Origin: Deltaproteobacteria bacterium | GTDB lineage: Bacteria > Myxococcota > XYA12-FULL-58-9 > JAUUZB01 | Length of the DNA: 14,832 nt | NCBI GenBank assembly: GCA_030590185.1 | Contig: JAUUZB010000008.1 | Span: 1-14,832 of the forward strand | Direction: 5' to 3' | Shown: piece by piece, positions 8,004-14,832 of the stretch | Layout of the letters: the number at the start of each line of letters is the position of its first letter | Numbering within the stretch: the stretch's first letter is position 1 | Notes under the pieces: model-generated | Databases searched by the model: none | The model's input: the letters and a program-made list of their open reading frames with translations, nothing else | Told to the model about the DNA's origin: nothing | Position numbers and translations under genes: made by a program

Positions 8004-10145
8004 TCACGAAATCGAGAGCAATCTCGTGACCGCTTCGAGCAACTTGCGCTGATCGAACTTGCCCTTGACGACGTACTCATCCGCCCCCGCGGCTCCGCCC
8101 CGTGCGATGTCATCGGCATCTCCGAGACTGGAGACGATGATCACGGGAAGATCCTTGAGCTGTTCATCGTCGCGAATGCGCTCCGTCAACTCGATGCCGT
8201 CGACTCGGGGCATCTCAATATCCGCGACCACGAGGTCGATCTGTCGTTGCTGGAGCACGCCCCAAGCCTCCTCACCGTCGACGGCGGTGAGGACATCATA
8301 ACCGGCGGCGGCGAGGATGTTTTGCTCCAGGGTGCGGCTGGTCAACGAGTCATCCACCACCAGAATCGCTGGCAGCCTTTTTTCGGATGGGGCCAGCAGC
8401 GTCCCGAGCGGCACGTCGGCCAATCGCGCGCTCTGGTCAAAGACCTCGGGCACGTCGACCACAATGGCCAGGGTGCCGTCGCCGAGGATGACCGCGCCGT
8501 TGACCCCCTCGAGGCGTTTGAGGTTCCAGGGCAATCGCTTGGTTACGAACTTTTCCTCACCAACGAGGAAATCAACGACCAGGCCGAGCCGAGATCCGCC
8601 GCGCGAGACGACCACGACCATCATGGTCGACCCAACGCTGGTCCGGGTTTGTCCCATGATCGGAGCCAGCCAACATATCCGCAAGGGCTTGGCGTCAGGG
8701 AGGCGGACCGCAGCGGCCCCGTCGACCGTCTCGACGGCGCTGGTCTCGATTCGCATGGTGCGCTCAACGTGGTCGATCGGCAACGCGAAGATCTGGCCAC
8801 CCACCGAGACCAAGAGCCCCGACATGGAGACCAGGCTGACCGGTACGTTGAGCAAAAAGGTCGTCCCGCCAAGCTCTGGTTTGTCGGCGATGGCCACCGT
8901 ACCTCCGAGCTCCTCGACCCGCTTGCGGACGACATCGAGGCCGACCCCGCGGCCGCTGAGCCGACTGAGCTCACCGGCCGTCGAGAAACCGGCGGTGAAC
9001 AACAGCGCCAGGACCTCTTCCCGCTCCAGGCGCGACAGCTGCGCGGCGGTAACGAAGCCGCGGCTCACCGCCTCGCGGCCTACCTTCTCCGCGTCGATGC
9101 CACCCCCGTCGTCACTGACCGCGAGCTCGGCCATGGCTCCCAGGGCGGTGCCGCGGATTAGGATTGTGCCGGCATCGGGCTTTCCGAGGCGAGCCCGATC
9201 GGCTGCATCCTCGATTCCATGGCCGACCGCGTTGCGCAGGATGTGCATGAGTGGATCACGCAGACCGTCGAGGACGTTCTTATCGAGCTCGAGATCGCCC
9301 ACCTCGACCGTCAGCTGCACGCCTTTTGTGGTCTCCTGGGCCGCCTCCCGCACGGTCCGGCGCCAGACCGGAGCGAGGTCGGCCAGCGGCAGCATCCGCA
9401 CCCGCTTGGTGGCGTCGTTGATCTCATCGGTAAGGTAGCTGAAGGACTGCAGCTCCCGGCGGTCGCGTTTCGCCAGGGCATCGAGGCTCTTGGCGACGTC
9501 ACCGATCGAAGCGCGGCTCTCCCCGGTCAGATCGCGAGAGGCGTCACGCAGGGCCTCTCCGATCTCCAGGAGCACCCGTTGCCGGGCCTGGAGGCGCGCC
9601 CGGGAGGTCAAGAGCTCGCCGGTTTTTGCCATCAAGGAATCGAGACGGTGCACCTCGACTCGCACCGTTGTGGTGCGGTCCTTTTGGGGAACGGAGCGTC
9701 CAGGGTCGGAGTCGGGAGTATCCGGCACCGCTGCCCCTGTCTCCCCGGGACCACCGCCCTGCTCATCCGGCGCAGGGGCTCGCTCTCCGGCGGTGCGATC
9801 GGCCGCGGCGTCGTCGAAGTCTTCACCGTCAATGATCTTGCCGATCGTGGTGATCGCCCCGAGGATCTGCTGAAACAAGATATCCGGGGGCGGCTCACCC
9901 GATTCGCGATAGGGGCTGAGCGCGTCCTCGATGGAGTGCGCCACGGTCTCCACCGATTCGAAGCCGACGACCCGCGCCGCCCCCTTGAGGTTGTGCGCCA
10001 GCCTGAAACTGCGTTGGATGAGTTCCTGGCGCTTCTCCGCCGGGCAACCGGCCGCGAGCTCCTCGACGGCCTGCGCCAAATCATCGAGGGTCTCGACCGC
10101 CTCGTCGCGAAATACCCCGCGCAGAGTCGCTTCTAACTCATCCAT
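8004..10145 (-). CDS. cheA: Hybrid CheA histidine kinase with C-terminal receiver (WspE-like)
   Basis: This 713-residue kinase couples receptor state to phosphorylation. Domains in order are an Hpt domain (1-105) with phosphoacceptor His51 in AHNLKG; an acidic, low-complexity linker (110-160) with no CheY/CheB-binding P2 domain; a dimerisation region (165-250); an ATPase (about 260-435) with N box HILRNAVGHGIE, DDGGGI (345-350) and GRGVGLDVV (399-406); a CheW-like regulatory domain (435-585); and a receiver domain (594-713) with DD598/599, phosphoacceptor Asp642 and Lys694. The fused receiver and missing P2 match the CheA-REC hybrids of Wsp/ACF systems. In the N box, the Asp usually found before HG is Gly308, which is unusual. 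Start ATG at 10145 is 18 bases after the receptor stop. It ends overlapping an upstream GTG of cheB. No CheY or diguanylate cyclase gene is in view to take the phosphate. Confidence 0.95.
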   Translation of the reverse strand: MDELEATLRGVFRDEAVETLDDLAQAVEELAAGCPAEKRQELIQRSFRLAHNLKGAARVVGFESVETVAHSIEDALSPYRESGEPPPDILFQQILGAITTIGKIIDGEDFDDAAADRTAGERAPAPDEQGGGPGETGAAVPDTPDSDPGRSVPQKDRTTTVRVEVHRLDSLMAKTGELLTSRARLQARQRVLLEIGEALRDASRDLTGESRASIGDVAKSLDALAKRDRRELQSFSYLTDEINDATKRVRMLPLADLAPVWRRTVREAAQETTKGVQLTVEVGDLELDKNVLDGLRDPLMHILRNAVGHGIEDAADRARLGKPDAGTILIRGTALGAMAELAVSDDGGGIDAEKVGREAVSRGFVTAAQLSRLEREEVLALLFTAGFSTAGELSRLSGRGVGLDVVRKRVEELGGTVAIADKPELGGTTFLLNVPVSLVSMSGLLVSVGGQIFALPIDHVERTMRIETSAVETVDGAAAVRLPDAKPLRICWLAPIMGQTRTSVGSTMMVVVVSRGGSRLGLVVDFLVGEEKFVTKRLPWNLKRLEGVNGAVILGDGTLAIVVDVPEVFDQSARLADVPLGTLLAPSEKRLPAILVVDDSLTSRTLEQNILAAAGYDVLTAVDGEEAWGVLQQRQIDLVVADIEMPRVDGIELTERIRDDEQLKDLPVIIVSSLGDADDIARGGAAGADEYVVKGKFDQRKLLEAVTRLLSIS

Positions 10146-10163
10146 CAGGAAGACCTGCGCACT

Positions 10164-11795
10164 CTAGACCACGTAGCTTTCCGTGGTTTCTTGGAGCTGC
10201 GCGCCGAGGGAGGTGAGCTCTCCGATCGCGCCCTCGAGATTCTTGGCGCCCGAGGCTGAATCCCTGGCCGCCCTGGTCAGATCCTGGATCGCGTTGGTGA
10301 TGTCCGAGATGCCAGCGACCTGTTGCTGTGATGCCCCCGCGATCTGACGCGCCTTTGACGCGGTGTCTTCGAGCACCCCGGAGAGCGTCTCGACCACGAC
10401 ACGCAGGGTCTCGACCGTCTTGCGTCCATCCTCGGCTTTCCTGCTGCTCTCCTCGGTAGCCATCACGGCGCTGCTGGTGGCCTTCTGGACGTCGGCCACG
10501 ATGCTGCGGATTTGCTGGGTCGCCTGTTTGCTCTGCTCGGCGAGGCCCCGTACCTCAGTGGCTACCACCGCGAAGCCGCGACCGCGCTCGCCGGCCTTGG
10601 CCGCCTCGATGCTGGCATTGACGGCCAAGAGGTTGGATTGATCCGCCAGGTCTTTGACGCTCTCGACGATCTCACCGATCCGTACGTTCTGCTCGCTCAG
10701 GTGCAGGATCTTCTTGGCGAGCTCCTGAATCCGGTCTTGGATGACCGCCATGACCTCAGCCACGTCTGACACGGCAGCGAGGCCTTGTTGACTGCTCTGC
10801 GAGGCGGTCTCCGCGGCCTGGACGACCGATCGTGCCGTCTCCGCGGCGGCGACGCTGGCCTGGTTGATCTCCTCGGCGGTCGAGCTCACCTCGACCACGG
10901 TCGAGGCCTGCTCTTCGGACGATGCGGCGGTCTCCTTGGCGGTGGTGGATATCTGGGCGACCGACGACGAGAGCTCCGTGGCCGCGTGTTGCATCTTTCC
11001 TATGGTGTTGCGCAGGCCCAGGGTCATGGAAGCGAAGGCGTTGTGGAGAATGTTGACCTCGTCCTTGCGTTCGGCCACGTGCTCGGAGACCGACACGTCA
11101 CCGCTGAGATCACCCCCGGCAACGCGCTCGGCCAGCACGGTGACGGTCTCGATCGGCCCGGCGATATACTTGCTGCCAATCCAGAAGGCGAAAACCGAGA
11201 GTACGAGGACGAAGATCAAGGCCATCACCACGTTGACGATGGTCGAGGTCACGATGGTGTCCCTGGCGGTCCCGAAGGAATTCTGCATCTCACTCTCCGC
11301 GGAGGTGATGCCCTGTTCGAGCCTCGTCTCGATGGCGCGGAATTTCGAGGTCATCGCCTCGAGGTCGCTGTTGAAATCCTCACCTGTTTCAATGCCGGCG
11401 TCGACGCCAATCATCTGGACGCTGACTCCGCGAGCCAGCCGGTAGTACTCGTCGAAGTCCTCGTTGAGGGTTTCGATCTGGTCGACCTCCACCGTCGCGA
11501 TGCTCTTGCCCTCCAGCAGACGAGCCGAAAAGGCTCCCTTGAGCTCATCTGCCTCGTCGAGGCCCTCCTCCTCGGCCGCCGCCACCGCCTCTTGCATCCG
11601 GCGCTGGATCGACTCGAGCGCCTGCTTGAGATCACGATTCCACTCGAGGGCGGGTATGTAGCCCTGCTCAATGTCTCCCAGCCGGCTCAGGTTGTTGGTA
11701 CCCAAGATGAGGTTGATCAAGATGAGCAGCACGAACCCCACCGCGGCGATACCCGGGATGAGGAGGATTTTGTATTTGAGTTTCAAGTTGTTCAT
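10164..11795 (-). CDS. Methyl-accepting chemotaxis protein (chemoreceptor)
   Basis: This 543-residue chemoreceptor is anchored in the inner membrane. TM1 spans about 8-32, a mainly helical periplasmic sensor about 33-183 (length consistent with a four-helix-bundle type), TM2 about 184-207, then HAMP (about 208-265) and a long cytoplasmic four-helix signalling domain. The highly conserved hairpin tip is at about 384-420 ([20 protein letters not shown] and following). Methylatable Gln/Glu pairs are likely on either side. The C-terminus ends without the NWETF-type tether for CheR, which fits a system that uses a CheR with TPR repeats. It sits between the small periplasmic protein and cheA. The ATG at 11795 has GGAGG about 12 bases upstream, a slightly long spacing. 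In Wsp systems the equivalent is WspA, which senses surface contact or envelope stress; the ligand here is unknown. Confidence 0.93.
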   Translation of the reverse strand: MNNLKLKYKILLIPGIAAVGFVLLILINLILGTNNLSRLGDIEQGYIPALEWNRDLKQALESIQRRMQEAVAAAEEEGLDEADELKGAFSARLLEGKSIATVEVDQIETLNEDFDEYYRLARGVSVQMIGVDAGIETGEDFNSDLEAMTSKFRAIETRLEQGITSAESEMQNSFGTARDTIVTSTIVNVVMALIFVLVLSVFAFWIGSKYIAGPIETVTVLAERVAGGDLSGDVSVSEHVAERKDEVNILHNAFASMTLGLRNTIGKMQHAATELSSSVAQISTTAKETAASSEEQASTVVEVSSTAEEINQASVAAAETARSVVQAAETASQSSQQGLAAVSDVAEVMAVIQDRIQELAKKILHLSEQNVRIGEIVESVKDLADQSNLLAVNASIEAAKAGERGRGFAVVATEVRGLAEQSKQATQQIRSIVADVQKATSSAVMATEESSRKAEDGRKTVETLRVVVETLSGVLEDTASKARQIAGASQQQVAGISDITNAIQDLTRAARDSASGAKNLEGAIGELTSLGAQLQETTESYVV

Positions 11796-11834
11796 GAGCT
11801 TGCTTCGCCTCCGGCGATATCCAAGAAGAACGAG

Positions 11835-12269
11835 CTACCGTACGGAGACGACCTTCACCCGACTGACGTCGGCCCTCGAGGAGACGTACCCGATGGCGCC
11901 GGCGTGCGACAACACGTAGGCGACGACCTTTGCGTCGGAGCTCTTCTCGGGAGGGGGCACGCCCCGGCCGGAGAAAATCTTCTGTTGCCAGTAACTCTTG
12001 ACGGAGCTCACCGATTTCCCGAGCACGCCCTTGGAAAAGGCGGCGCGGGTTGAAGACGAGGCCGAGAGATCCACGGGCTGAGCCTTTTGACCGTGCTCCC
12101 ACTTGCTCGTCTTCTTCAGGAAGAGCTTGGCCGCCACGGATCTCGACACCGACGACATTGGATTAGTGGGATGAACGACGACTCGATAGGCGGCCGTCTC
12201 CTGTGCGGCAGCGCTCGAAGCGGCCAGGAGCACGAACACGAACGAGACCAGCGAGATTGTATTCTTCAT
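11835..12269 (-). CDS. Small secreted PstS-like periplasmic protein (PBP-like, half-length)
   Basis: This 144-residue protein has a signal peptide (about 1-22, MKNTISLVSF followed by a hydrophobic core and A-A-A-Q) and is therefore periplasmic. The mature part resembles one lobe of the phosphate-binding PstS family, including features typical of short 'phosphate ABC transporter substrate-binding-like' proteins: a helix with KxxYWxxxIFSGRGVPPP and a C-terminal D-x-x-V-V-x-Y-V-x-x-x-x-G-A-I-G-Y stretch. It is about half the length of a full binding protein, so it may bind a partner or an anion as a single lobe. ATG at 12269 is preceded by GAGAGGA; a longer start at 12314 would run into the upstream gene and is not used. 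It follows the porin by 14 bases and precedes the receptor by 39, so co-transcription is likely. No transporter gene is near. Function inferred. Confidence 0.82.
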   Translation of the reverse strand: MKNTISLVSFVFVLLAASSAAAQETAAYRVVVHPTNPMSSVSRSVAAKLFLKKTSKWEHGQKAQPVDLSASSSTRAAFSKGVLGKSVSSVKSYWQQKIFSGRGVPPPEKSSDAKVVAYVLSHAGAIGYVSSRADVSRVKVVSVR

Positions 12270-12283
12270 CGCATCGATTCCTC

Positions 12284-13723
12284 TCAGAAGCTGAACGCGG
12301 CGCCAAAGAGCCAAGCGTGGGTGTCGTAGCTCATCGTGCTGGTGAGGATTTTATTGTGTAGCGCCGCATCGGGTGGACGTGCATAGCGGTTGCCGAACAC
12401 GCGGTGGTAGGAGAACTTGAGGACCAAACCGCCGGTGAGCCAGAGATTCACTCCGACCGCGACCTCCCGGTGCTGGCCAAAGGCGGTCTCGGCGGCCTCG
12501 AACGCCGCTTCTTCCTCCGCGGTATGGGAGCCTTCTTCCTCTTCGTGCTCATCAACCCCCCTCATGTCGCAGAACTGGAATTGGGCGGCGAGCTGGAGGA
12601 GCTCCGCCACCAAGAAATAGGTGGCTTCGACGTAGAACCCGTCCATGACGTGCAGGGAAGCGCCATCATCGTCGATCTCCTGCAAGCGGGTGTATTCGGA
12701 GCGGACCACCAGGTCCTCCCAGGCGAACTCAGCATGAGCGGCAAAGGCAACCCGGCGCACCCACGTCTCACCGTGGTGGGTCGAATCGCCGGTGAAGCCA
12801 CCAACACCGAAGCGTAGGCCTTCGAGGGGGGTGGTGACCGTCACCCGGGTGCCGATCGAATTCTTCGTTTCCACCGTGCCCTCGCTGTGTTCGTGCTCGT
12901 GCTCGTGGCCTGGCTCCATCTCTTCACCGTGCGACTCAGATTCGATCGCCTCGAGCTGTTCGTGGGGATCGCTGAGATCGACGTGCACGTGACCGGCGTA
13001 CACGTCATAGGCGAACCCCCAATCACTGTCGGTTTCGATGTTTCCGGTGATGCCGACGCCGCGGAAGAACTCGGAGGTGACGCCGTTGGGCCCGTAGACG
13101 GACTGCGGGAGGGCAGCAAAGGGCCGCAGGGTGCCCACATCGAGGATCTGGGAGTAGAGGCCGAAGGGATGGTTGAGCTGGCCCACCCGCAACTTGAGCT
13201 CGTCGAAGAAGGCGTATTCGGCGAACGCCAGGCAGAGATCGATACCGAGCTCTTCGTTCTCCACCGCGAAAGAGAACTGGGTTTTTACGGTGAGGTTTTC
13301 GTAGGGCGTGGCGCTCACGTCGAGGGCGGCGACCACCGACTCCCAATTCCCGTCGGGCGAAGCGAGGTGGAGATAGTGGTTCTTATCTGTGTACCCGGCG
13401 GTCCAGCTCCCAAAGCCGTGAAACCGGACCGAATGCATGAAATCGTCCGCCGCCTCCAGGAGGTCAAAATCATCTTCGACTGGAGGCTCGGGCGCGACGT
13501 CGTCCACGGCTGGCTCGGGCGCGACAGGCGCGGCCGCCTCGCCCTCAGCCGCGGACGCGGCGGTTAGCTCCTCGGTCGCCGCCTCAGCACCGGCCACTGC
13601 CTCAGTGCCGGCCGCTGTTTCGGTAACGGCCTCAGGGGCAGCCTCGGGCTCCGGCTCCTGGGCAGAGAGCCCGGCCGGCGCCGTGACCACCAAAAGGCAC
13701 ACGAGATAATTTACTTGCTTCAT
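12284..13723 (-). CDS. Outer-membrane beta-barrel porin with His/Glu-rich loops
   Basis: This 479-residue outer-membrane protein starts at the ATG at 13723, with GGAGGG just upstream, and has a signal peptide (about 1-21). Residues 22-88 are a low-complexity Ala/Glu/Pro/Thr linker in the periplasm. From about 96 on, alternating hydrophobic strands form a barrel, with aromatic girdles and a terminal phenylalanine (AAFSF) as the assembly signal. This resembles DcaP/phosphate-selective-type porins, but the family is not certain. Two acidic-His loops stand out: one around residues 265-282 with alternating His-Glu (HEHEHEH at 273-279), and one around 391-405. They may bind a divalent metal. The gene lies between cheW and the PstS-like gene inside a chemosensory operon. 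It is preceded by a 53-base gap that contains a short hairpin, and may have its own expression control. Confidence 0.88.
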   Translation of the reverse strand: MKQVNYLVCLLVVTAPAGLSAQEPEPEAAPEAVTETAAGTEAVAGAEAATEELTAASAAEGEAAAPVAPEPAVDDVAPEPPVEDDFDLLEAADDFMHSVRFHGFGSWTAGYTDKNHYLHLASPDGNWESVVAALDVSATPYENLTVKTQFSFAVENEELGIDLCLAFAEYAFFDELKLRVGQLNHPFGLYSQILDVGTLRPFAALPQSVYGPNGVTSEFFRGVGITGNIETDSDWGFAYDVYAGHVHVDLSDPHEQLEAIESESHGEEMEPGHEHEHEHSEGTVETKNSIGTRVTVTTPLEGLRFGVGGFTGDSTHHGETWVRRVAFAAHAEFAWEDLVVRSEYTRLQEIDDDGASLHVMDGFYVEATYFLVAELLQLAAQFQFCDMRGVDEHEEEEGSHTAEEEAAFEAAETAFGQHREVAVGVNLWLTGGLVLKFSYHRVFGNRYARPPDAALHNKILTSTMSYDTHAWLFGAAFSF

Positions 13724-13756
13724 AATGACCCTCCGAGTTCTGGTTTCGGCTCGAGT

Positions 13757-13772
13757 TGTAGCTGTGGCTACA
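13757..13772. other. Short hairpin between cheW and porin gene
   Basis: TGTAGC and GCTACA form a perfect 6-bp stem around a 4-base loop, in the 53-base gap after the cheW stop. There is no T-run after it, so it is not a standard terminator. It could slow transcription, protect mRNA ends or allow separate levels of cheW and porin, a plausible need where a porin follows a signalling gene. Confidence 0.3.
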
Positions 13773-13776
13773 CGTT

Positions 13777-14397
13777 TCACTCTTGCCGTCGGTCGGATTG
13801 CTCCGTTTGCGCTTCAGGTTTGTGAGATGATGAGACGATCAATCGTTTGTCCCCGAGCAGGCGTTCCAGATCGATGATCGCGACCAGATCCCGGGTGATC
13901 TCCCGCACCAGACGTCCTGCCTGGTGGCGCGCAGCGTCGAAATCTTCGACGAGATCGTCCTGATACACGTCGCGGAAGCCGAGGACCTCCCCCACCAACA
14001 AGCCAACCGGCCCTTCGTCGGCTTCGAGCACCGCCAGACTGGTCGGGGTCTCGGCGTTTTCGATGGCGAGCCACCGGGCCAGATCCACGACGGAGAGGAG
14101 ATCGCCCCTGACGTGCGCGAGGCCAGGCATCCAGGCGGGCAAACCTGGCAGCGACGCGATGGCCGGCACACTGACGAACTCCCGTAGACCGTCGACCGGG
14201 ATCCCGAACCGCTCCTTGCCGCACGCGACCAGGGCGATTCGATGGGCAACGGTGCGCGCCAGCGCGTCCTCCTTTGTCCGGGCCAACTTTGCGGCCCGGC
14301 GCTTGAGGACCCGTTCGTCATCTGATGGGGCGACGCTGTTGTCTGCCCCTTGGCCGGCGAGTACCACGCCATCCCCCTTCTCCCCCTGCCCGGTCAT
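13777..14397 (-). CDS. cheW: CheW / WspD-like coupling protein
   Basis: This 206-residue coupling protein links the receptor to the CheA kinase. The CheW domain covers about 50-185, beginning with RIALVACGKERFGIPVDGLREFV and containing the G-L-A-H-V-R-G-D-L-L-S-V-V-D strand-loop-strand and a late D-L-V-A-I-I-D motif. It has an N-terminal extension of about 48 residues, with a basic helix (ERVLKRRAAKLARTKEDALA), and a short C-terminal tail. Such extensions are seen in Wsp-type CheW proteins (WspD). The ATG at 14397 follows the CheR-TPR stop by 11 bases, so translation is close to coupled. Only one CheW is seen; in Wsp two (WspB and WspD) are usual, and the other may lie to the right, outside the window. 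Confidence 0.9.
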   Translation of the reverse strand: MTGQGEKGDGVVLAGQGADNSVAPSDDERVLKRRAAKLARTKEDALARTVAHRIALVACGKERFGIPVDGLREFVSVPAIASLPGLPAWMPGLAHVRGDLLSVVDLARWLAIENAETPTSLAVLEADEGPVGLLVGEVLGFRDVYQDDLVEDFDAARHQAGRLVREITRDLVAIIDLERLLGDKRLIVSSSHKPEAQTEQSDRRQE

Positions 14398-14408
14398 GAC
14401 AATGAACC

Positions 14409-14832
14409 CTATTGAATACTTTCCTGGTAGAGGCCGACGGCCCGTTGCAGCTCATCGACCGAGGTTTCGCCATCCTCCAGAAGGTCGTCGGCGTTGAGCG
14501 AAGAGAGCTGTCGTCGCAGCTCCTCCAGTTGGCCTAGCGCCTGTTTCGCCCGACCCGCGGCATGCAACGCGGTGGCGTACCAATACCGCGCCAACTTGTC
14601 GTCGGCCTCGAGGAAGACCGCGCGGCGCAGATCGGCCACGGCCTCTCGCGTACGCTCTGCTGACAAACACACCTGTCCGCGCAAGAGCAGCCCCGCCGCC
14701 GAATTGGGTTCCTGCTCGATCAGGGCGCCGATGACACGAAGGGCCTGTTCGAGCTCCCCGCGATCACCAAGCCGCGCTGCCTGGGTTCGCGGCCGTCGCC
14801 TGGCGCCTGGTTTCGCTCGAGAGCTCTCGTTC
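14409..14832 (-). CDS. CheR-TPR methyltransferase, C-terminal TPR part (partial, WspC-like)
   Basis: This open frame runs to the right edge of the window and ends in TAG at 14409-14411; about 140 residues are visible. It contains at least three tetratricopeptide-like helical hairpins, with motifs such as A-x-L-G-D-R-G-E-L-E-Q-A-L, L-R-R-A-V-F-L-E-A-D-D and A-T-A-L-H-A-A-G-R-A-K-Q-A-L. The final L-E-D-G-E-T-S-V-D-E-L stretch is characteristic of the end of CheR proteins that carry TPR repeats. WspC has this layout (methyltransferase followed by TPR). The CheR catalytic domain would be outside the window, so this reading depends on the tail and the neighbouring cheW, cheA and cheB. A free-standing TPR protein is the alternative. 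It does not have a visible start codon here. Confidence 0.72.
   Translation of the reverse strand, partial: NESSRAKPGARRRPRTQAARLGDRGELEQALRVIGALIEQEPNSAAGLLLRGQVCLSAERTREAVADLRRAVFLEADDKLARYWYATALHAAGRAKQALGQLEELRRQLSSLNADDLLEDGETSVDELQRAVGLYQESIQ

Noticed and set aside
8247..9161. Long plus-strand open frames opposite cheA and the receptor (for example 8247-9161 and 10785-12053)
   Set aside because: They lie entirely opposite well-identified genes, show no domain and are explained by the GC-rich codon usage of the opposite strand.
12270..12314. Upstream start at 12314 for the PstS-like protein
   Set aside because: It would overlap the porin's last codons and put a basic, non-signal segment before a clear signal peptide; the ATG at 12269 has a ribosome site.

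Overview
The window is GC-rich and densely coding, with about 13 genes in two divergently organised halves. It looks like a Gram-negative, motile or surface-sensing bacterium, probably a proteobacterium. It has an outer-membrane porin, lipoprotein and Sec signals, a chemosensory array and an Alternative Complex III (ACIII). The order cannot be fixed from this sequence alone; no rRNA, tRNA, CRISPR array, insertion sequence or phage gene was seen.

Region 1 (1-3011, + strand) is the distal part of an ACIII (quinol:electron-acceptor oxidoreductase) operon: the 3' end of actC, then actD, actE and actF, with overlapping or nearly overlapping joins. ActE is a lipid-anchored monohaem cytochrome c with an 18-bp tandem repeat that encodes a Pro/Ala tail. 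No oxidase genes follow actF. Region 2 (3053-3751) holds a small convergent HTH/zinc-ribbon regulator and about 420 non-coding bases with GC-rich inverted repeats and, at the right end, a probable promoter.

Region 3 (3752-6912, + strand) is a likely three-gene unit. It has a radical SAM enzyme with a SPASM-like cysteine cluster, a 186-aa protein joined to it by an ATGA overlap that resembles a very divergent nucleoside diphosphate kinase, and a sodium/glutamate symporter-family (ESS/GltS) membrane protein. Its substrate is unknown.

Region 4 (6922-14832, - strand) is a long chemosensory operon, read right to left: C-terminal TPR part of a CheR-TPR methyltransferase, CheW, outer-membrane porin, small PstS-like periplasmic protein, chemoreceptor (MCP), hybrid CheA-REC kinase, CheB. 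The composition (CheR-TPR, CheW, MCP, CheA-REC, CheB, no CheY in view) resembles the Wsp type of 'alternative cellular function' chemosensory systems. The unusual part is the porin plus periplasmic binding-like protein embedded between cheW and the receptor gene. This suggests a complete outer membrane-to-cytoplasm sensing path: a ligand enters through the porin, may be bound by the small periplasmic protein, is sensed by the receptor and relayed to CheA-REC, with CheR and CheB for adaptation. The porin has His/Glu-rich stretches that could bind a metal. This porin/binding protein/Wsp-like assembly and the radical SAM/NDK-like pair are the two best candidates for something not well described.
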